DNA of 59,859 nt from an uncultured Nitrosomonas sp. (GCF_902826915.1 NZ_CADEGP010000008.1:1-59859); one strand, 5' to 3'; positions 19,501-28,300 are shown, counted from the first letter of the stretch. The notes: generated by a model from the sequence alone, not told the origin. Numbers and translations: made by a program.

Positions 19501-19969
19501 CATCCACGAAGGGAAGCGGCACCCCAGCCTGACGCAGATATTCATTGACCATGAAATGGGGGCCGGAGGTGCGTGGTGATGGCTCAAGTCCAAGATGTAG
19601 CAAAGCCCGACGGAAAGCATGCCAAAGCTGCTCTCGTTCAGCTTGGTTGGGTTCTCTATCCATGCATAAGGCTTCTTGAATGTGCGGGTAAAGTGAAAAA
19701 TGCCCGCTTTGCCCCATTCCTTGCATCACATGCCAAGCCAGATTGACCGAGAACAGCGCTGGATGGAATTCTAGTCGATTAATGTACCCTCTCACGGTCG
19801 GTTCTGCGGCAATCGCTTTGGTCATTTCCTGGCGCATTTCCAAAGTCAAGGTCTCTCCAAGCAATCCTAGGAAAGGGATGTCGCTTTTCCGGATCGCCTT
19901 CATGACAAATTTCTCCGACTGGTTGAGCCAGAGCCAAAGGCGTAATGCTTCGGGGCTTTGCGCTGCCAT
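16535..19969 (-). CDS. druH: Large protein of unknown fold, Druantia type III DruH-like (YjiT family)
   Basis: A 1144-residue protein with no motif I can assign and no signal peptide or clear membrane segment, so probably cytoplasmic. It begins M-A-A-Q-S-P-E-A-L-R-L-W-L-W-L after a GGGAG ribosome site 5-9 bases before the ATG. The middle contains beta-rich repeats of the type L-x-L-x-P-G-x-Y-I-V-L-A-R-F. The C-terminal half is helical and Trp-rich. Gene order (this gene, then the 1988-residue DUF1998 helicase 9 bases later) and size match DruH of type III Druantia, the YjiT/STY4851 family, which in E. coli K-12 survives only as remnants near the restriction cluster. Assignment rests on context and size; I cannot confirm homology by alignment. 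Confidence 0.65.
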   Translation of the reverse strand: MAAQSPEALRLWLWLNQSEKFVMKAIRKSDIPFLGLLGETLTLEMRQEMTKAIAAEPTVRGYINRLEFHPALFSVNLAWHVMQGMGQSGHFSLYPHIQEALCMDREPNQAEREQLWHAFRRALLHLGLEPSPRTSGPHFMVNEYLRQAGVPLPFVDDLARKMLSFARKVGMPDDDDPEGIVSWQAALDARLEMPFSQTARKSLAFDRHGYYTRIFLRVYAAGGVLRDATNKLDLAMEQAFKESGVSTLRRTVLPRVIFHDGYLGMFFPGGEEQEWTVTVDDVARQYRIGAEDRFFPISQPLPCEVVVRNQSNDQKMRVTLWEDDKSNRMLFFSDTGRLAGRGQLAQKEPLTLSPGSYIVLARFEPAGMNAEEITDEPRLFSFPLSLHPGKSHILSNGPVYLDVHADSEPLAYWRGDHHASKEGVEFLHGSVGLEVEVPSDWLSLDASFDLTLFPGERGEKQVIPLKLDANGRCVVSVSGMASEANWRPGLMRLLVELRRRSESRVLLRSSSLYWLGLNEISRELRFRCAAFPENLKLEFSENLVCSGDDLKPKDTNARGVRLVFALSEKRKQSLTWNMPGVFVEVEEVVESGLKNPIRRVLGSTESVSLTSAKQIVVSASDPGILSLGEWSQRVDFARHSIRMLSAAFLASRLTPQFNMLIYVNEVTGTELSLLRLTQPHEVNGFTTRVQGGQIDIRLHVSESLEALSVRVLALLSEEDDIFTLQANASEWTNTRFGRARLMVIGGNQGGYDAHLYINLDLWPAGAWLFNLDGQIKGVWGHLENSRQDVFAAGFLLGKGGQILSHQAWRDQVQVLEDKSACELLQRIHAALLVCYAQEAWDGLSWLVFTWKTLTERWRGREVMALTTLSDLVAMRPPEGVSTSWLPQLAIAATLPGLFALPAEEYRRVNEKAHPISRSLRAMGNVVAQWPSIFSDLLHFAFAAGFANFPAISKGALPKGFDPKRYCDAMRSVTELEYVYKLADDAFLPGPGDYLGPLHYRHAWRAMETAYENTLQGNGVWRGQGIGLAQHAHRVIPSLDGRFIPPCCQGQAPHLTPWPVNLDEAVDDQILQQRENLNHIAHLLASFAFACRQEVRQSGELSNYLNLLNKSNIPLDGPLAFLLQIGNALFAYYLLLWEVVLKADT

Positions 19970-20520
19970 TTTTCTCCCTACTTGCTATTCACAGTTTCTG
20001 TTTTAGAATAACACGTTAGTCAATTTTCACTGCTCTACTATTACCTTCTTGGTTATATTTTTCTTTTCTCGCTCACACTTCTTCCGGCCCACACTCATGC
20101 TCATCCAATATATCAGTGAAAGCCCCAGGCGTTGCTCCAGCAACACACTCCTTGTTGCCAGTTAGAGCTATATTTCGAGGTGATGTTATTTTGGACTTGA
20201 TAATAGGTTCTTTTCTTCCGCAACCAACCGCTTTAGAATGTCTCAAGTATCGGGACAATCTTGTATTGTGCGCACTGTATACCCTCAACCTTATTCGTTA
20301 ACCAATTCTCCCCACTCCGCACCTGAAAAAAGATCATTCCAGATTCTTCAATTAATTATAAATTGGATAATGGATACGTTAATGTAAAAATGCAGTTGAT
20401 CGTTAAGAACAAGAAAACTATTTTGGTTAGATCAGCAACTTGCAGCACAGGTATAAAAGCCAAAGGGCATCTGAAGATATCCCTTGGCTTTTGATGCTCT
20501 GATTCCTCGTTAAACCCGAA
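19970..20520. other. Right junction of the defence island, 550 bases without a clear gene
   Basis: This presumably holds the druH promoter. A 71-codon minus-strand frame (20073-20288) and a 61-codon plus-strand frame (20116-20301) overlap each other. Neither has a good ribosome site or a recognised product. From 20455 the mtkB terminator begins. The stretch between is AT-rich and unlike any known element I can name. Confidence 0.4.
20455..20492 (-). terminator. Rho-independent terminator of mtkAB
   Basis: AAAAGCCAAAGGG and CCCTTGGCTTTT form a stem with a single-base bulge around a 13-base loop. On the minus strand the stem is followed by ttttata. It lies 29 bases past the mtkB stop codon. 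It is unrelated in sequence to the hairpin after the relic at 10298-10345. Confidence 0.75.
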
Positions 20521-21408
20521 TTACATTTTGGCTAAAACTTCCGCCACCGTTTGCCCCATCAATGACGGTGTGGGGCAGATCGTAACGCCAAGTTCTTTCA
20601 GCATCGCGACTTTCTCGGCTGCGCTTTCTCCGGCGGAGGAGATGATCGCGCCTGCGTGTCCCATGCGCCGTCCTTCCGGCGCAGTTAAACCAGCAATGTA
20701 AGCCACCAGTGGCTTGGTCATATTTTCCTTGGCGAACTTACCGGCTTCGACTTCCTGCGGCCCCCCGATCTCGCCGATCATCAGCGCGACTTTGGTTTCT
20801 GGATCTTGTTCCAGTCGTTCCAGAATATCACGGTGCGAGCTGCCGGGAATCGGATCGCCGCCGATGCCGACCGAGGTTGAAATGCCGATGCCGAGTAAAC
20901 GCATCTGGTCGGCGGCTTCATAACCCAAGGTACCGGAGCGGCCAACCACGCCGACATTGCCGCGAATATAAATATGGCCCGGCATGATGCCGAGCATGGC
21001 GCGGCCTGGACTGATGGTGCCGGCGCAATTCGGGCCGGTCATTAACATGCGGTCTGCTTTCGGGAAACGGCGCAGGAAATTCTTGACCGTCATCATGTCT
21101 TGCGTGGGGATACCATCGGTAATCGAAACGCAGTATTTGATACCAGCATCGGCGGCTTCCATGATCGAATCTGCGGCGAAAGCCGGCGGTACAAAGACGA
21201 TACTGGCTTCCGCGCCGACTTGCTCGACTGCTTCCTTAACTGTGTTAAATACCGGCAATCCCAGATGCTTTTGTCCGCCTTTACCGGGCGTAACACCGCC
21301 GACTACATTGGAACCGTAGTCAATCATTTCCTGCGCGTGAAAGGTACCGATTCTTCCGGTAAACCCTTGCACAATAATTTTTGTTTTTTCGTTGATTAAT
21401 ATGGCCAC
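20521..21408 (-). CDS. mtkB: Malate-CoA ligase (malate thiokinase) alpha/small subunit
   Basis: A 295-residue SucD-family subunit. The N-terminal CoA-binding Rossmann domain contains V-Q-G-F-T-G-R-I-G-T-F-H-A (about 13-25) and the phosphohistidine loop is R-R-M-G-H251-A-G-A-I. The inserted R-R-F-P-K-A-D-R-x-L-M-T-G-P-N-C-A-G segment and the G-I-M-P-G-H-I-Y motif agree with MtkB of serine-cycle methylotrophs rather than with SucD of the TCA cycle. With MtkA it converts malate, CoA and ATP to malyl-CoA, ADP and phosphate. It follows mtkA after 9 bases. Its 3' end is the site where the defence island begins, and a second, broken copy of that end lies at 10357. Confidence 0.9.
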   Translation of the reverse strand: MAILINEKTKIIVQGFTGRIGTFHAQEMIDYGSNVVGGVTPGKGGQKHLGLPVFNTVKEAVEQVGAEASIVFVPPAFAADSIMEAADAGIKYCVSITDGIPTQDMMTVKNFLRRFPKADRMLMTGPNCAGTISPGRAMLGIMPGHIYIRGNVGVVGRSGTLGYEAADQMRLLGIGISTSVGIGGDPIPGSSHRDILERLEQDPETKVALMIGEIGGPQEVEAGKFAKENMTKPLVAYIAGLTAPEGRRMGHAGAIISSAGESAAEKVAMLKELGVTICPTPSLMGQTVAEVLAKM

Positions 21409-21417
21409 TTTGTACTC

Positions 21418-22599
21418 CTAGGCTTTTTGTGCGACAACTTCGTTGCGGGCGCGAACCACTTTTTCTGCGGCTTCCGCTAACGTATCGGCGGTGATGATCG
21501 GCAAGCCGCTATTCTTGATGATGCTACGGCCTTCTTCGACATTGGTTCCCGATAGGCGAACCACCAACGGGATTTTCATATCGATGTTCTTGACCGCTTG
21601 CACCACGCCTTCCGCAATCCAGTCACAGCGGTTGATACCGGCGAAAATATTCACCAGCATTGCTTTAACGTTGGCATCGGCAAGCACCAAACGGAATGCT
21701 TTTTCAGTACGCTCGGCGGATGCACCGCCACCGACGTCGAGAAAATTGGCAGGCTCGCCGCCCGCCAGCTTGATCATATCCATCGTCGCCATCGCCAGGC
21801 CTGCACCATTAATCATGCAACCGATGTCGCCATCCAGTCCGACATAACTCAAACCAGCTTCGGCGGCTGCGACTTCGCGATTATCAACTTGCGTATTGTC
21901 ACGCAGTTCAGCGATCTTATGACGGCGGAACAATGCATTTTCGTCAAATACCATTTTGGCGTCGAGTGCTACGATTTCGTTATTAGCGGTTATGGCCAGC
22001 GGGTTGATCTCCAGGGTATTGGCGTCGAGATCCCGCAACGCACGATAACAGCCTTTGATGGTTTTCACCGCGTGATTCAGTTGCGCCGGGTCGATACCTA
22101 AACCAAACGCCATTTTTCGCGCTTGAAAATCCTGCAACCCGACGGCGGGTTCAATATAAATCTTGATGATCGCATCCGGATTGGTCTCTGCCAGTTTCTC
22201 GATTTCCATCCCGCCTTCGGCAGCACCGATCATGATAATGCGCTCACTAGCGCGATCGACCATGAAGGATAGATACATCTCCTTGCTGATACTGGTTCCG
22301 GCTTCAACATAGATCCTGGAGCAAATTTTTCCAGCAGGTCCGGTTTGGTGTGTCACCAGTTTCTTTCCGATTAAATCCTCGGCAGCTTGCTCGACTTCCG
22401 TATGCGTTCTGCACACCTTGATGCCGCCCGCCTTGCCGCGCGCACCTGAATGAATTTGCGCCTTGACGACCCATACATCGCCCTCTATTTCTCTGGCACG
22501 CTGCACTGCTTCGACAACGCTGTAGGCGAGACCACCTTCAGCGATCTTGACGCCGTACTGCGCCAGGATTTCTTTTGCTTGATATTCATGTATGTTCAA
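21418..22599 (-). CDS. mtkA: Malate-CoA ligase (malate thiokinase) beta/large subunit
   Basis: A 393-residue ATP-grasp subunit of the SucC family, starting [12 protein letters not shown]. Features include the nucleotide-binding [16 protein letters not shown] (about 46-61), the L-E-I-N-P-L and D-A-K-M-x-F-D-x-N-A-L-F-R-R metal/ATP segment (about 196-227), and the C-terminal [11 protein letters not shown] and [13 protein letters not shown]. The F-R-R and N-R-C-D-W variants match MtkA of serine-cycle bacteria. It forms the malate thiokinase heteromer with the next gene. It is separated from mclA by a terminator-like hairpin, so the three genes may be only partly co-transcribed. Confidence 0.9.
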   Translation of the reverse strand: MNIHEYQAKEILAQYGVKIAEGGLAYSVVEAVQRAREIEGDVWVVKAQIHSGARGKAGGIKVCRTHTEVEQAAEDLIGKKLVTHQTGPAGKICSRIYVEAGTSISKEMYLSFMVDRASERIIMIGAAEGGMEIEKLAETNPDAIIKIYIEPAVGLQDFQARKMAFGLGIDPAQLNHAVKTIKGCYRALRDLDANTLEINPLAITANNEIVALDAKMVFDENALFRRHKIAELRDNTQVDNREVAAAEAGLSYVGLDGDIGCMINGAGLAMATMDMIKLAGGEPANFLDVGGGASAERTEKAFRLVLADANVKAMLVNIFAGINRCDWIAEGVVQAVKNIDMKIPLVVRLSGTNVEEGRSIIKNSGLPIITADTLAEAAEKVVRARNEVVAQKA

Positions 22600-22666
22600 T
22601 TAAATTTCCCCACAATCGCAACAACTGCGTTAACTCAATAAGCTCAACTCATTGCATCATAAAAAC

Positions 22667-22689
22667 AAAAGCCGCAATCTGCGGCTTTT
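22667..22689 (-). terminator. Terminator after mclA
   Basis: GCCGCA (22671-22676) pairs with TGCGGC (22680-22685) across a 3-base loop, flanked by A and T runs on both sides, so it can act in either direction. It sits between mclA and mtkA and would reduce read-through from mclA into mtkAB. Confidence 0.75.
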
Positions 22690-22694
22690 AATCA

Positions 22695-23645
22695 TCAACC
22701 GTTTTTGGCGGCAATCGCATCGGCGACTTTCACCACATTATTGGCCATTCTTTCCGAAGCTGCATCTATTAAACGACCATCCAATGCTGCAGCGCCCTTA
22801 CCTTGGGCGGCAGCTTCCTTGAGCGCAGCCAAAATGCGTTTGGCTTTTTCAATCTCTCTTTCAGGCGGCGTGAATACATCGTTTGCAAATTCAATCTGCG
22901 TCGGATGAATAGCCCATTTACCTTCGCAACCCAGTGCAGCTGCGCGTTTCGCCGCCAGCACATAACCATCCGGATCTTTAATGTCGCCGAATGGGCCATC
23001 GATAGGGCGCAAGCCATAGGCACGGCAGGCCACAATCATGCGACTGATGGCGAAATGCCATTGGTCGCCGGGATAATCCGGGTTCAAACCGCCGATGTTG
23101 GTAGTTCTGGCACGATTGCTGGCGGCGTAATCAGCTACGCCAAAATGCAATGCTTCTAATCGCCCCGCTGTGCCATGACGCGCTATATCTTCCACATTGG
23201 CCATGCCCAAAGCAGTTTCGATCAATGCTTCCAGACCGATGCGGTTGGTCAAGCCTTGTTGTTTCTCAAGCTGTGTCACCATGGCTTCTACCATGTAGAC
23301 ATCCGCATAAACACCCGCTTTCGGGATCAACAGCGTATCAATCTTGCTTCCGGCCTGTTCAACCAAGTCCACTACATCACGCACCATGTATTGCGTATCA
23401 AGGCCATTGATGCGCACTGAAACTGTGACGCCATGACCTTTCCAATCTAAATCGTTAAGCGCCTGAATAACATTCTTACGCGCCTGGACTTTGTCATCGG
23501 GAGCAACTGCATCCTCCAAATCGAGAAAAACAAAGTCTACACCGCTATTCAATGCCTTCTCAAACATCCCTGGGTTGGAGCCCGGTACGGCTAATTCACA
23601 GCGTTGTACTCGCTGTACGGTGGTTTCATAAAGCGTATGACTCAT
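22695..23645 (-). CDS. mclA: Malyl-CoA lyase (HpcH/HpaI aldolase family)
   Basis: A 316-residue CoA-ester lyase. Visible family elements are R-C-E-L-A-V-P-G-S-N-P (near 15), the metal-site F-L-D-L-E-D-A-V-A-P-D-D-K (about 40-52), S-V-R-I-N-G-L-D-T, L-I-E-T-A-L-G-M-A-N-V, H-F-G-V-A-D-Y-A-A-S and the late W-A-I-H-P-T-Q-I. It cleaves malyl-CoA into glyoxylate and acetyl-CoA, or runs in reverse. With mtkAB just downstream it makes a malate/glyoxylate/acetyl-CoA module. In an autotroph this could handle glyoxylate from phosphoglycolate (inference). The 5' side faces a 430-base spacer that should hold the promoter. Confidence 0.92.
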   Translation of the reverse strand: MSHTLYETTVQRVQRCELAVPGSNPGMFEKALNSGVDFVFLDLEDAVAPDDKVQARKNVIQALNDLDWKGHGVTVSVRINGLDTQYMVRDVVDLVEQAGSKIDTLLIPKAGVYADVYMVEAMVTQLEKQQGLTNRIGLEALIETALGMANVEDIARHGTAGRLEALHFGVADYAASNRARTTNIGGLNPDYPGDQWHFAISRMIVACRAYGLRPIDGPFGDIKDPDGYVLAAKRAAALGCEGKWAIHPTQIEFANDVFTPPEREIEKAKRILAALKEAAAQGKGAAALDGRLIDAASERMANNVVKVADAIAAKNG

Positions 23646-24078
23646 TTTTCCTCCAGAATTAATAAATTTTTAAGTAATCAATAGGGCTAACAACGAACAT
23701 GCCGGATGAATTATGGTTTATTGCGCACCATTTCACCTGATCTGCCCTCAAAAAAGGCATGGAATTAAAGCATTCTGTGATTCGTGGATTAGCAACGCAG
23801 GTAATCTTGATGAGGTGAACGGTTAGAATAAATGGTTTTGGTTTCTTATTTTAAAGGCTAATTATTCAGCGAATTATATCTTCTCTATGAGAATTTATCT
23901 ACTGACAGCCTTTCCCCATGTGAAATGCATCTGAGCAAAAGGATTCTGAATCGGGCATTATGCGAGCTAAATTGATCGCTAGAGATGCAGCAAAAGCTAC
24001 CGGCCATTAAGAGTCACAATGCTAAAATAACCCAGTGATGACCTATCCATAAAACCATAACCACCCTGATTTTTGCTA
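23646..24078. other. Divergent spacer between mclA and tsaD
   Basis: No gene, repeat or RNA is recognised in these 433 bases. It should hold the promoters of both flanking genes; no clean -35/-10 pair stands out. Confidence 0.4.
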
Positions 24079-25113
24079 ATGCTTGTTTTAGGAATTGAAA
24101 CTTCTTGCGACGAAACCGGAATCGCGCTTTTTGACACAGAACGCGGTCTACTGAGTCACGCCTTGTATTCTCAAATAGAAATGCATAACGAATATGGCGG
24201 CGTGGTGCCTGAACTGGCATCACGCGATCACATTCGACGCGTGTTGCCCTTGATTAAACAAACATTAACAGCTGCAAAATGTGACTTGCACCAAATCAAT
24301 GCCATAGCGTATACCCAGGGCCCCGGTTTGGCCGGTGCGCTTCTGGTCGGCGCCAGTATTGGTGCAGCAATGAGTTTTGCGTTGAAAATTCCTGCTCTGG
24401 GCATTCATCATCTGGAAGGACACTTACTGTCTCCGTTATTATCCACACCGGCACCAAGCTTTCCATTCATTGCTTTGCTGGTATCGGGAGGGCATACGCA
24501 ATTAATGCAAGTGGATGCAGTTGGTCACTATAGGCTGCTGGGCGAGACTGTAGACGATGCTGCCGGTGAAGCATTTGATAAAACGGCCAAATTACTGGGG
24601 TTGGGTTATCCCGGTGGCGCGGCTTTATCTAAACTCGCGCGGCGAGGCCGCCCAGGACAATTTAAACTGCCGCGGCCAATGCTGAATAGTGGGGATCTCA
24701 ATTTTAGTTTCAGCGGGCTAAAGACTGCAGTGCTGACTTTAGTCAACAAACAGCAAAGTACCGATCAAATCCGTGCGGATATTGCTTTGGCATTTCAAGA
24801 TGCGGCGGTTGAGGTATTGACGGAAAAATCGCTGACAGCCTTATCACGATCAGGATTGACGCAACTGGTAGTAGCCGGAGGTGTCGGCGCCAACGAGCAG
24901 TTACGCGAAAATCTCAATCATAAAGCGTCACTGAAAGGCGCGACAGTTTTTTATCCGGAACTTGAATTCTGTACCGATAATGGCGCCATGATTGCATTTG
25001 CCGGCGCCATGCGACTCCAGGCAATGCCGCAAAAGCATTGGCAACCAGCCAACAGCTTCACCGTCAAGGCACGCTGGGACCTGGAAATGCTTGAACTACC
25101 GGAAGCTGATTAA
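24079..25113 (+). CDS. tsaD: tRNA N6-adenosine threonylcarbamoyltransferase
   Basis: A 344-residue Kae1/TsaD protein taken from the ATG at 24079, which gives the canonical start [13 protein letters not shown]. The iron-binding H111-L-E-G-H115 pair is present, as are the nucleotide-binding [20 protein letters not shown] and A-G-G-V-G-A-N motifs. It transfers threonylcarbamoyl from its AMP ester to A37 of ANN-decoding tRNAs. It ends by overlapping the convergent plsY stop by 4 bases. Confidence 0.95.
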   Translation: MLVLGIETSCDETGIALFDTERGLLSHALYSQIEMHNEYGGVVPELASRDHIRRVLPLIKQTLTAAKCDLHQINAIAYTQGPGLAGALLVGASIGAAMSFALKIPALGIHHLEGHLLSPLLSTPAPSFPFIALLVSGGHTQLMQVDAVGHYRLLGETVDDAAGEAFDKTAKLLGLGYPGGAALSKLARRGRPGQFKLPRPMLNSGDLNFSFSGLKTAVLTLVNKQQSTDQIRADIALAFQDAAVEVLTEKSLTALSRSGLTQLVVAGGVGANEQLRENLNHKASLKGATVFYPELEFCTDNGAMIAFAGAMRLQAMPQKHWQPANSFTVKARWDLEMLELPEAD

Positions 25114-25724
25114 GTGTCGGGAGATTTTTTCTCACCAATGCGTCCTTCCTTGCCTGCAAGTAAATTAACGATATTCGACTGATGCCGCCAAATCAATACC
25201 AGTGACATCAACAACACAGCGAATGTACTGCCTTCAAAGCCAAGTATGGCACCGGCATATACTGGCGCCAACGCGGCGGCAACCAAAGCCGACAACGATG
25301 ATATGCGCCAAATCCATGCAACCAGCATCCAAGTTCCGATAGCCATCAGACCTATCCACAAATTCAGACCCAACAACACCCCCACCGCAGTTGCCACGCC
25401 TTTGCCACCCTGAAAGCGCAAAAACACCGGGAACACATGCCCAAGGAACACCGCCAAAGCAACCACGGCCACCGCTTCGTTTCCCAATCCCCAAGTTACA
25501 TCATAAGTCCGCGCTAAAACCACTGCTAACCAGCCTTTTCCAGCATCACCAAGTAAGGTTAAAACCGCTGCCGCTTTCTTGCCGCTACGCAAGACATTGG
25601 TTGCCCCTGGATTTTTTGAGCCGTACGTGCGCGGATCTGGCAATTTAAATATCCAACTGGATATCATGGCAAAGGAAACCGATCCCAGCAAATAAGCCAA
25701 CAAAGCAAACACCAATAACGTCAT
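25110..25724 (-). CDS. plsY: Acyl-phosphate:glycerol-3-phosphate acyltransferase
   Basis: A 204-residue polytopic inner-membrane protein with about five hydrophobic segments. The three conserved PlsY motifs are seen: [12 protein letters not shown] (about 36-47), [21 protein letters not shown], and the C-terminal W-R-H-Q-S-N-I-x-x-L-L-A-G-K-E. It makes lysophosphatidate from acyl phosphate, the first step of phospholipid synthesis. Divergent from folB. Confidence 0.93.
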   Translation of the reverse strand: MTLLVFALLAYLLGSVSFAMISSWIFKLPDPRTYGSKNPGATNVLRSGKKAAAVLTLLGDAGKGWLAVVLARTYDVTWGLGNEAVAVVALAVFLGHVFPVFLRFQGGKGVATAVGVLLGLNLWIGLMAIGTWMLVAWIWRISSLSALVAAALAPVYAGAILGFEGSTFAVLLMSLVLIWRHQSNIVNLLAGKEGRIGEKKSPDT

Positions 25725-25831
25725 GTGATCAGCACCACCCAGACAAAATAGAATAGAATCGCGTATTGTTCATACCAATGAAGCCTCCGGCACTCCCAGA
25801 TTAACCCACACATTTTAGCGCCTAATCAACG

Positions 25832-26227
25832 ATGGATATTATTTTTCTGCACGACTTCAAGGCCAAGACCCTGATTGGCATTTATCCCTGGGAACGGTTA
25901 GTTCCACAAACTATCCAGATAGACCTGGAAATCGCGCTGCCCACCAGCCGTGCATGTCAATCCGATAACATCCAAGACGCATTGGATTATGCGCTGATTA
26001 TCGAAAGAATTAACGAGATCCTGGCAAAGCACCATTTCTCACTACTGGAAGCATTGGCTGAGCATATCGCGCAAACTATTCTGACGGAATTTCAGTCACC
26101 GTGGGTTAAAGTTAGCGTTGCCAAACTTGGAATAATACGCGGGGTCAAGAAGCTGGGGGTGCGCATTGAACGGACACCGGATGCCGTGTCTGATATTAGA
26201 TCGCGCATAGGTCTAGTTAAGAACTAA
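25832..26227 (+). CDS. folB: Dihydroneopterin aldolase
   Basis: A 131-residue FolB with the family start M-D-I-I-F-L-H-D-F-K-A-K-T-L-I-G-I-Y-P-W-E-R. It also has the Leu/Glu-rich L-L-E-A-L-A-E-H-I-A helix and the catalytic-lysine segment V-S-V-A-K-L-G-I-I-R-G-V-K. It converts 7,8-dihydroneopterin to 6-hydroxymethyl-dihydropterin and glycolaldehyde in folate synthesis. Glycolaldehyde and one-carbon links to glyA are metabolic, not positional. Confidence 0.92.
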   Translation: MDIIFLHDFKAKTLIGIYPWERLVPQTIQIDLEIALPTSRACQSDNIQDALDYALIIERINEILAKHHFSLLEALAEHIAQTILTEFQSPWVKVSVAKLGIIRGVKKLGVRIERTPDAVSDIRSRIGLVKN

Positions 26228-26399
26228 TTAAGGGTTTCACTGATGGATTCAATATAATTTCTTGTGATATCGTGGGGTATATGTAACTTGTATTGGTTTC
26301 ATGATTCGGTACCAAACTAACGGCCAGCCCTGGTAGAGTTCGATACTAATATCCTGCAATTTTTTAATTGCTTGTAGCTAACAAGTTGAAGGATAAGCG

Positions 26400-26678
26400 A
26401 TGAAATATGAATTGCTGGGCGAATATCACGCCTTTATGAAACAAGCTAAGGATGCAGCAGAAAAACGCTTTGCTGTGCTTTACAACCTTTCGACACAAAT
26501 ACGCAACTTAGCCGAAGATCCGACAAAAACAATTGATATGGAGTCGGATGCAATCAAAACCGCGATAGCGGAAGCCAAGGCAGCAGAATTTGAAATGACT
26601 GCCGCAATCGGCTGCGTTAATGAAACCGCCAAGTTGTGCGGAGAAAAAGAAATCACAGTGAATAGTTTTAAGCGTTAA
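26400..26678 (+). CDS. Small uncharacterised soluble protein
   Basis: A 92-residue protein, mostly helical in appearance and rich in Ala, Glu and Lys, with two cysteines near the C-terminus (I-G-C-V-N and K-L-C-G-E-K). AAGGATAAGCG directly before the ATG is a plausible ribosome site. No signal peptide, membrane span or known domain is visible. It is monocistronic, between folB and the convergent sbcB. I do not recognise a family. The coherent composition over its whole length favours a real gene. Confidence 0.6.
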   Translation: MKYELLGEYHAFMKQAKDAAEKRFAVLYNLSTQIRNLAEDPTKTIDMESDAIKTAIAEAKAAEFEMTAAIGCVNETAKLCGEKEITVNSFKR

Positions 26679-26750
26679 CAGCTCGCTGAAAAACGTTTTC
26701 GAAACAGCTGATGCACGCTGAAAGAGAAAATGCCCCTGGATGCGAAGTAT

Positions 26751-28193
26751 CTATGACGAATCCATTAAGTTACTACCCCACGCTTCCAATTCATTTAATA
26801 TTCGCTTAGCTTTCTCATCCGCTTTATACGATTCCCGCAATAACGCAATCTGCGCCGAGAATTCGTCAAAAGTGATGCTCCCACCACCATTTGCTTGCGT
26901 CAGGCGCTGCAAGCGCAACAATTTCCACCGCTCCACTTCTACTGACTCTAATGTTTCCGGCCAATTACGGGCGCGATAGCGAAACAACAATTCAGGCAAT
27001 CGCTTGTCATGAAAATCAAATTGCATTTTTGCCAACTGTTTCGGTGAAGCTGCTCGTATTTGTCCCAGTGATGCTGCATCCGCGTTGCTTAGAAAACCAT
27101 CATACAGAGCCACATCGACGTCACCGGATGACTCAAATGTGCGGCTGGTATAAGCAGTCGCCACACGCTGAAAGAACTCGGGAACCGCGCATAATGTTTG
27201 CCAATGTTGGTAACAAGCATCCAGATCAAGTGCGATACGTTCAGCGGCTTCATCATCTAAAGTATTACGTGGCGCAAGTGCCGGGCATTTGTTGATCTTT
27301 ATTGATTTGACCGGCAGCCGTTGCATGCCTTCGGGCAAGTCGTCGTTACGGGTAAACAGCAATTGGCTCAGTTCGTCTGCATTCAGCGACAGGAACATTT
27401 CCGGGTCATGGCGCAAGTCATACACCAGCACGCTGTTATTGTTTTCCGGTTCCATAATCAAGGGCATGACCAGCGAAGTACAACCGGTTTTAGTCGGATA
27501 CATGCGCGTTGTGTGCAATACCGGGTTGCGCGTCGTTAGATCAAGCTGTGTCGTGGCCTTGCGCTTATCGCGTAGTTGCAACAACCAGCCAAAGAGGCGC
27601 GGCTGTTGCGTGCGTATCAGACGCGCCAGGGCAATCGTGGCACGCACGTCGGACAAAGCATCATGCGCGGATTCATGCAGAATACCGTTGGCCGCAACCA
27701 GATCCTGCAGTTTAAAACTGGGTTGCCCGTCTTCATGCTGCGGCCAGGTGATACCCGCAGGGCGCAACGCATACGTCATACGTACCAGATCAATAATATC
27801 CCAACGTGAATTGCCTTGTTGCCACTCGCGCGCATAGGGATCGTAAAAATTGCGATACAGGGTAAAGCGTGTCACTTCATCGTCAAACCGCAGCGAGTTG
27901 TAGCCAACGCCACAGGTACCCGGTTGCGCCAATTCAGCGTGAATACGCGCAATGAATTCGGGTTCCAGCACCCCTTGCGCATCGGCCAATTGTGGCGTAA
28001 TGCCAGTGAGTAGGCAGGCTTCAGGATGCGGCAGTAAATCTCGCGCCGGCCTACAATAGATCATCAGCGGCTCGCCAATTTCGTTCAGCGTCTCATCAGT
28101 TCGCACGCCGGCAAATTGTGCCGGACGATCACGCCGCGGATCGGCACCAAATGTTTCGTAGTCATGCCAATAAAATGTCATCGTCATGGTCAT
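26751..28193 (-). CDS. sbcB: Exodeoxyribonuclease I
   Basis: A 480-residue DnaQ-like DEDDh exonuclease followed by the SbcB-type C-terminal domain. The first catalytic residues are D11 and E13 in H-D-Y-E-T-F-G. Later ones are seen in Y-N-S-L-R-F-D-D-E and H-D-A-L-S-D-V-R-A-T. The C-terminal part contains R-Y-R-A-R-N-W-P-E-T-L. It degrades single-stranded DNA 3' to 5' in repair and recombination. The N-terminus reads M-T-M-T-M-T-F, so three closely spaced ATGs could serve as start; I keep the first. Confidence 0.93.
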   Translation of the reverse strand: MTMTMTFYWHDYETFGADPRRDRPAQFAGVRTDETLNEIGEPLMIYCRPARDLLPHPEACLLTGITPQLADAQGVLEPEFIARIHAELAQPGTCGVGYNSLRFDDEVTRFTLYRNFYDPYAREWQQGNSRWDIIDLVRMTYALRPAGITWPQHEDGQPSFKLQDLVAANGILHESAHDALSDVRATIALARLIRTQQPRLFGWLLQLRDKRKATTQLDLTTRNPVLHTTRMYPTKTGCTSLVMPLIMEPENNNSVLVYDLRHDPEMFLSLNADELSQLLFTRNDDLPEGMQRLPVKSIKINKCPALAPRNTLDDEAAERIALDLDACYQHWQTLCAVPEFFQRVATAYTSRTFESSGDVDVALYDGFLSNADAASLGQIRAASPKQLAKMQFDFHDKRLPELLFRYRARNWPETLESVEVERWKLLRLQRLTQANGGGSITFDEFSAQIALLRESYKADEKAKRILNELEAWGSNLMDSS

Positions 28194-28300
28194 TCCAGAT
28201 TTGAAAGCGCCGACTCAAAACTCGTTTTACAATAAACGCATTGCGCCATTATAGAGATATCTTGCGCAAAATTTTCTCAATCAGACAAAAAGGACACAGT

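Noticed and set aside
20073..20301. Overlapping small frames of 71 and 61 codons on opposite strands upstream of druH
   Set aside because: No clear ribosome site, no family recognised, and they exclude each other. One could be real, but the sequence does not decide.
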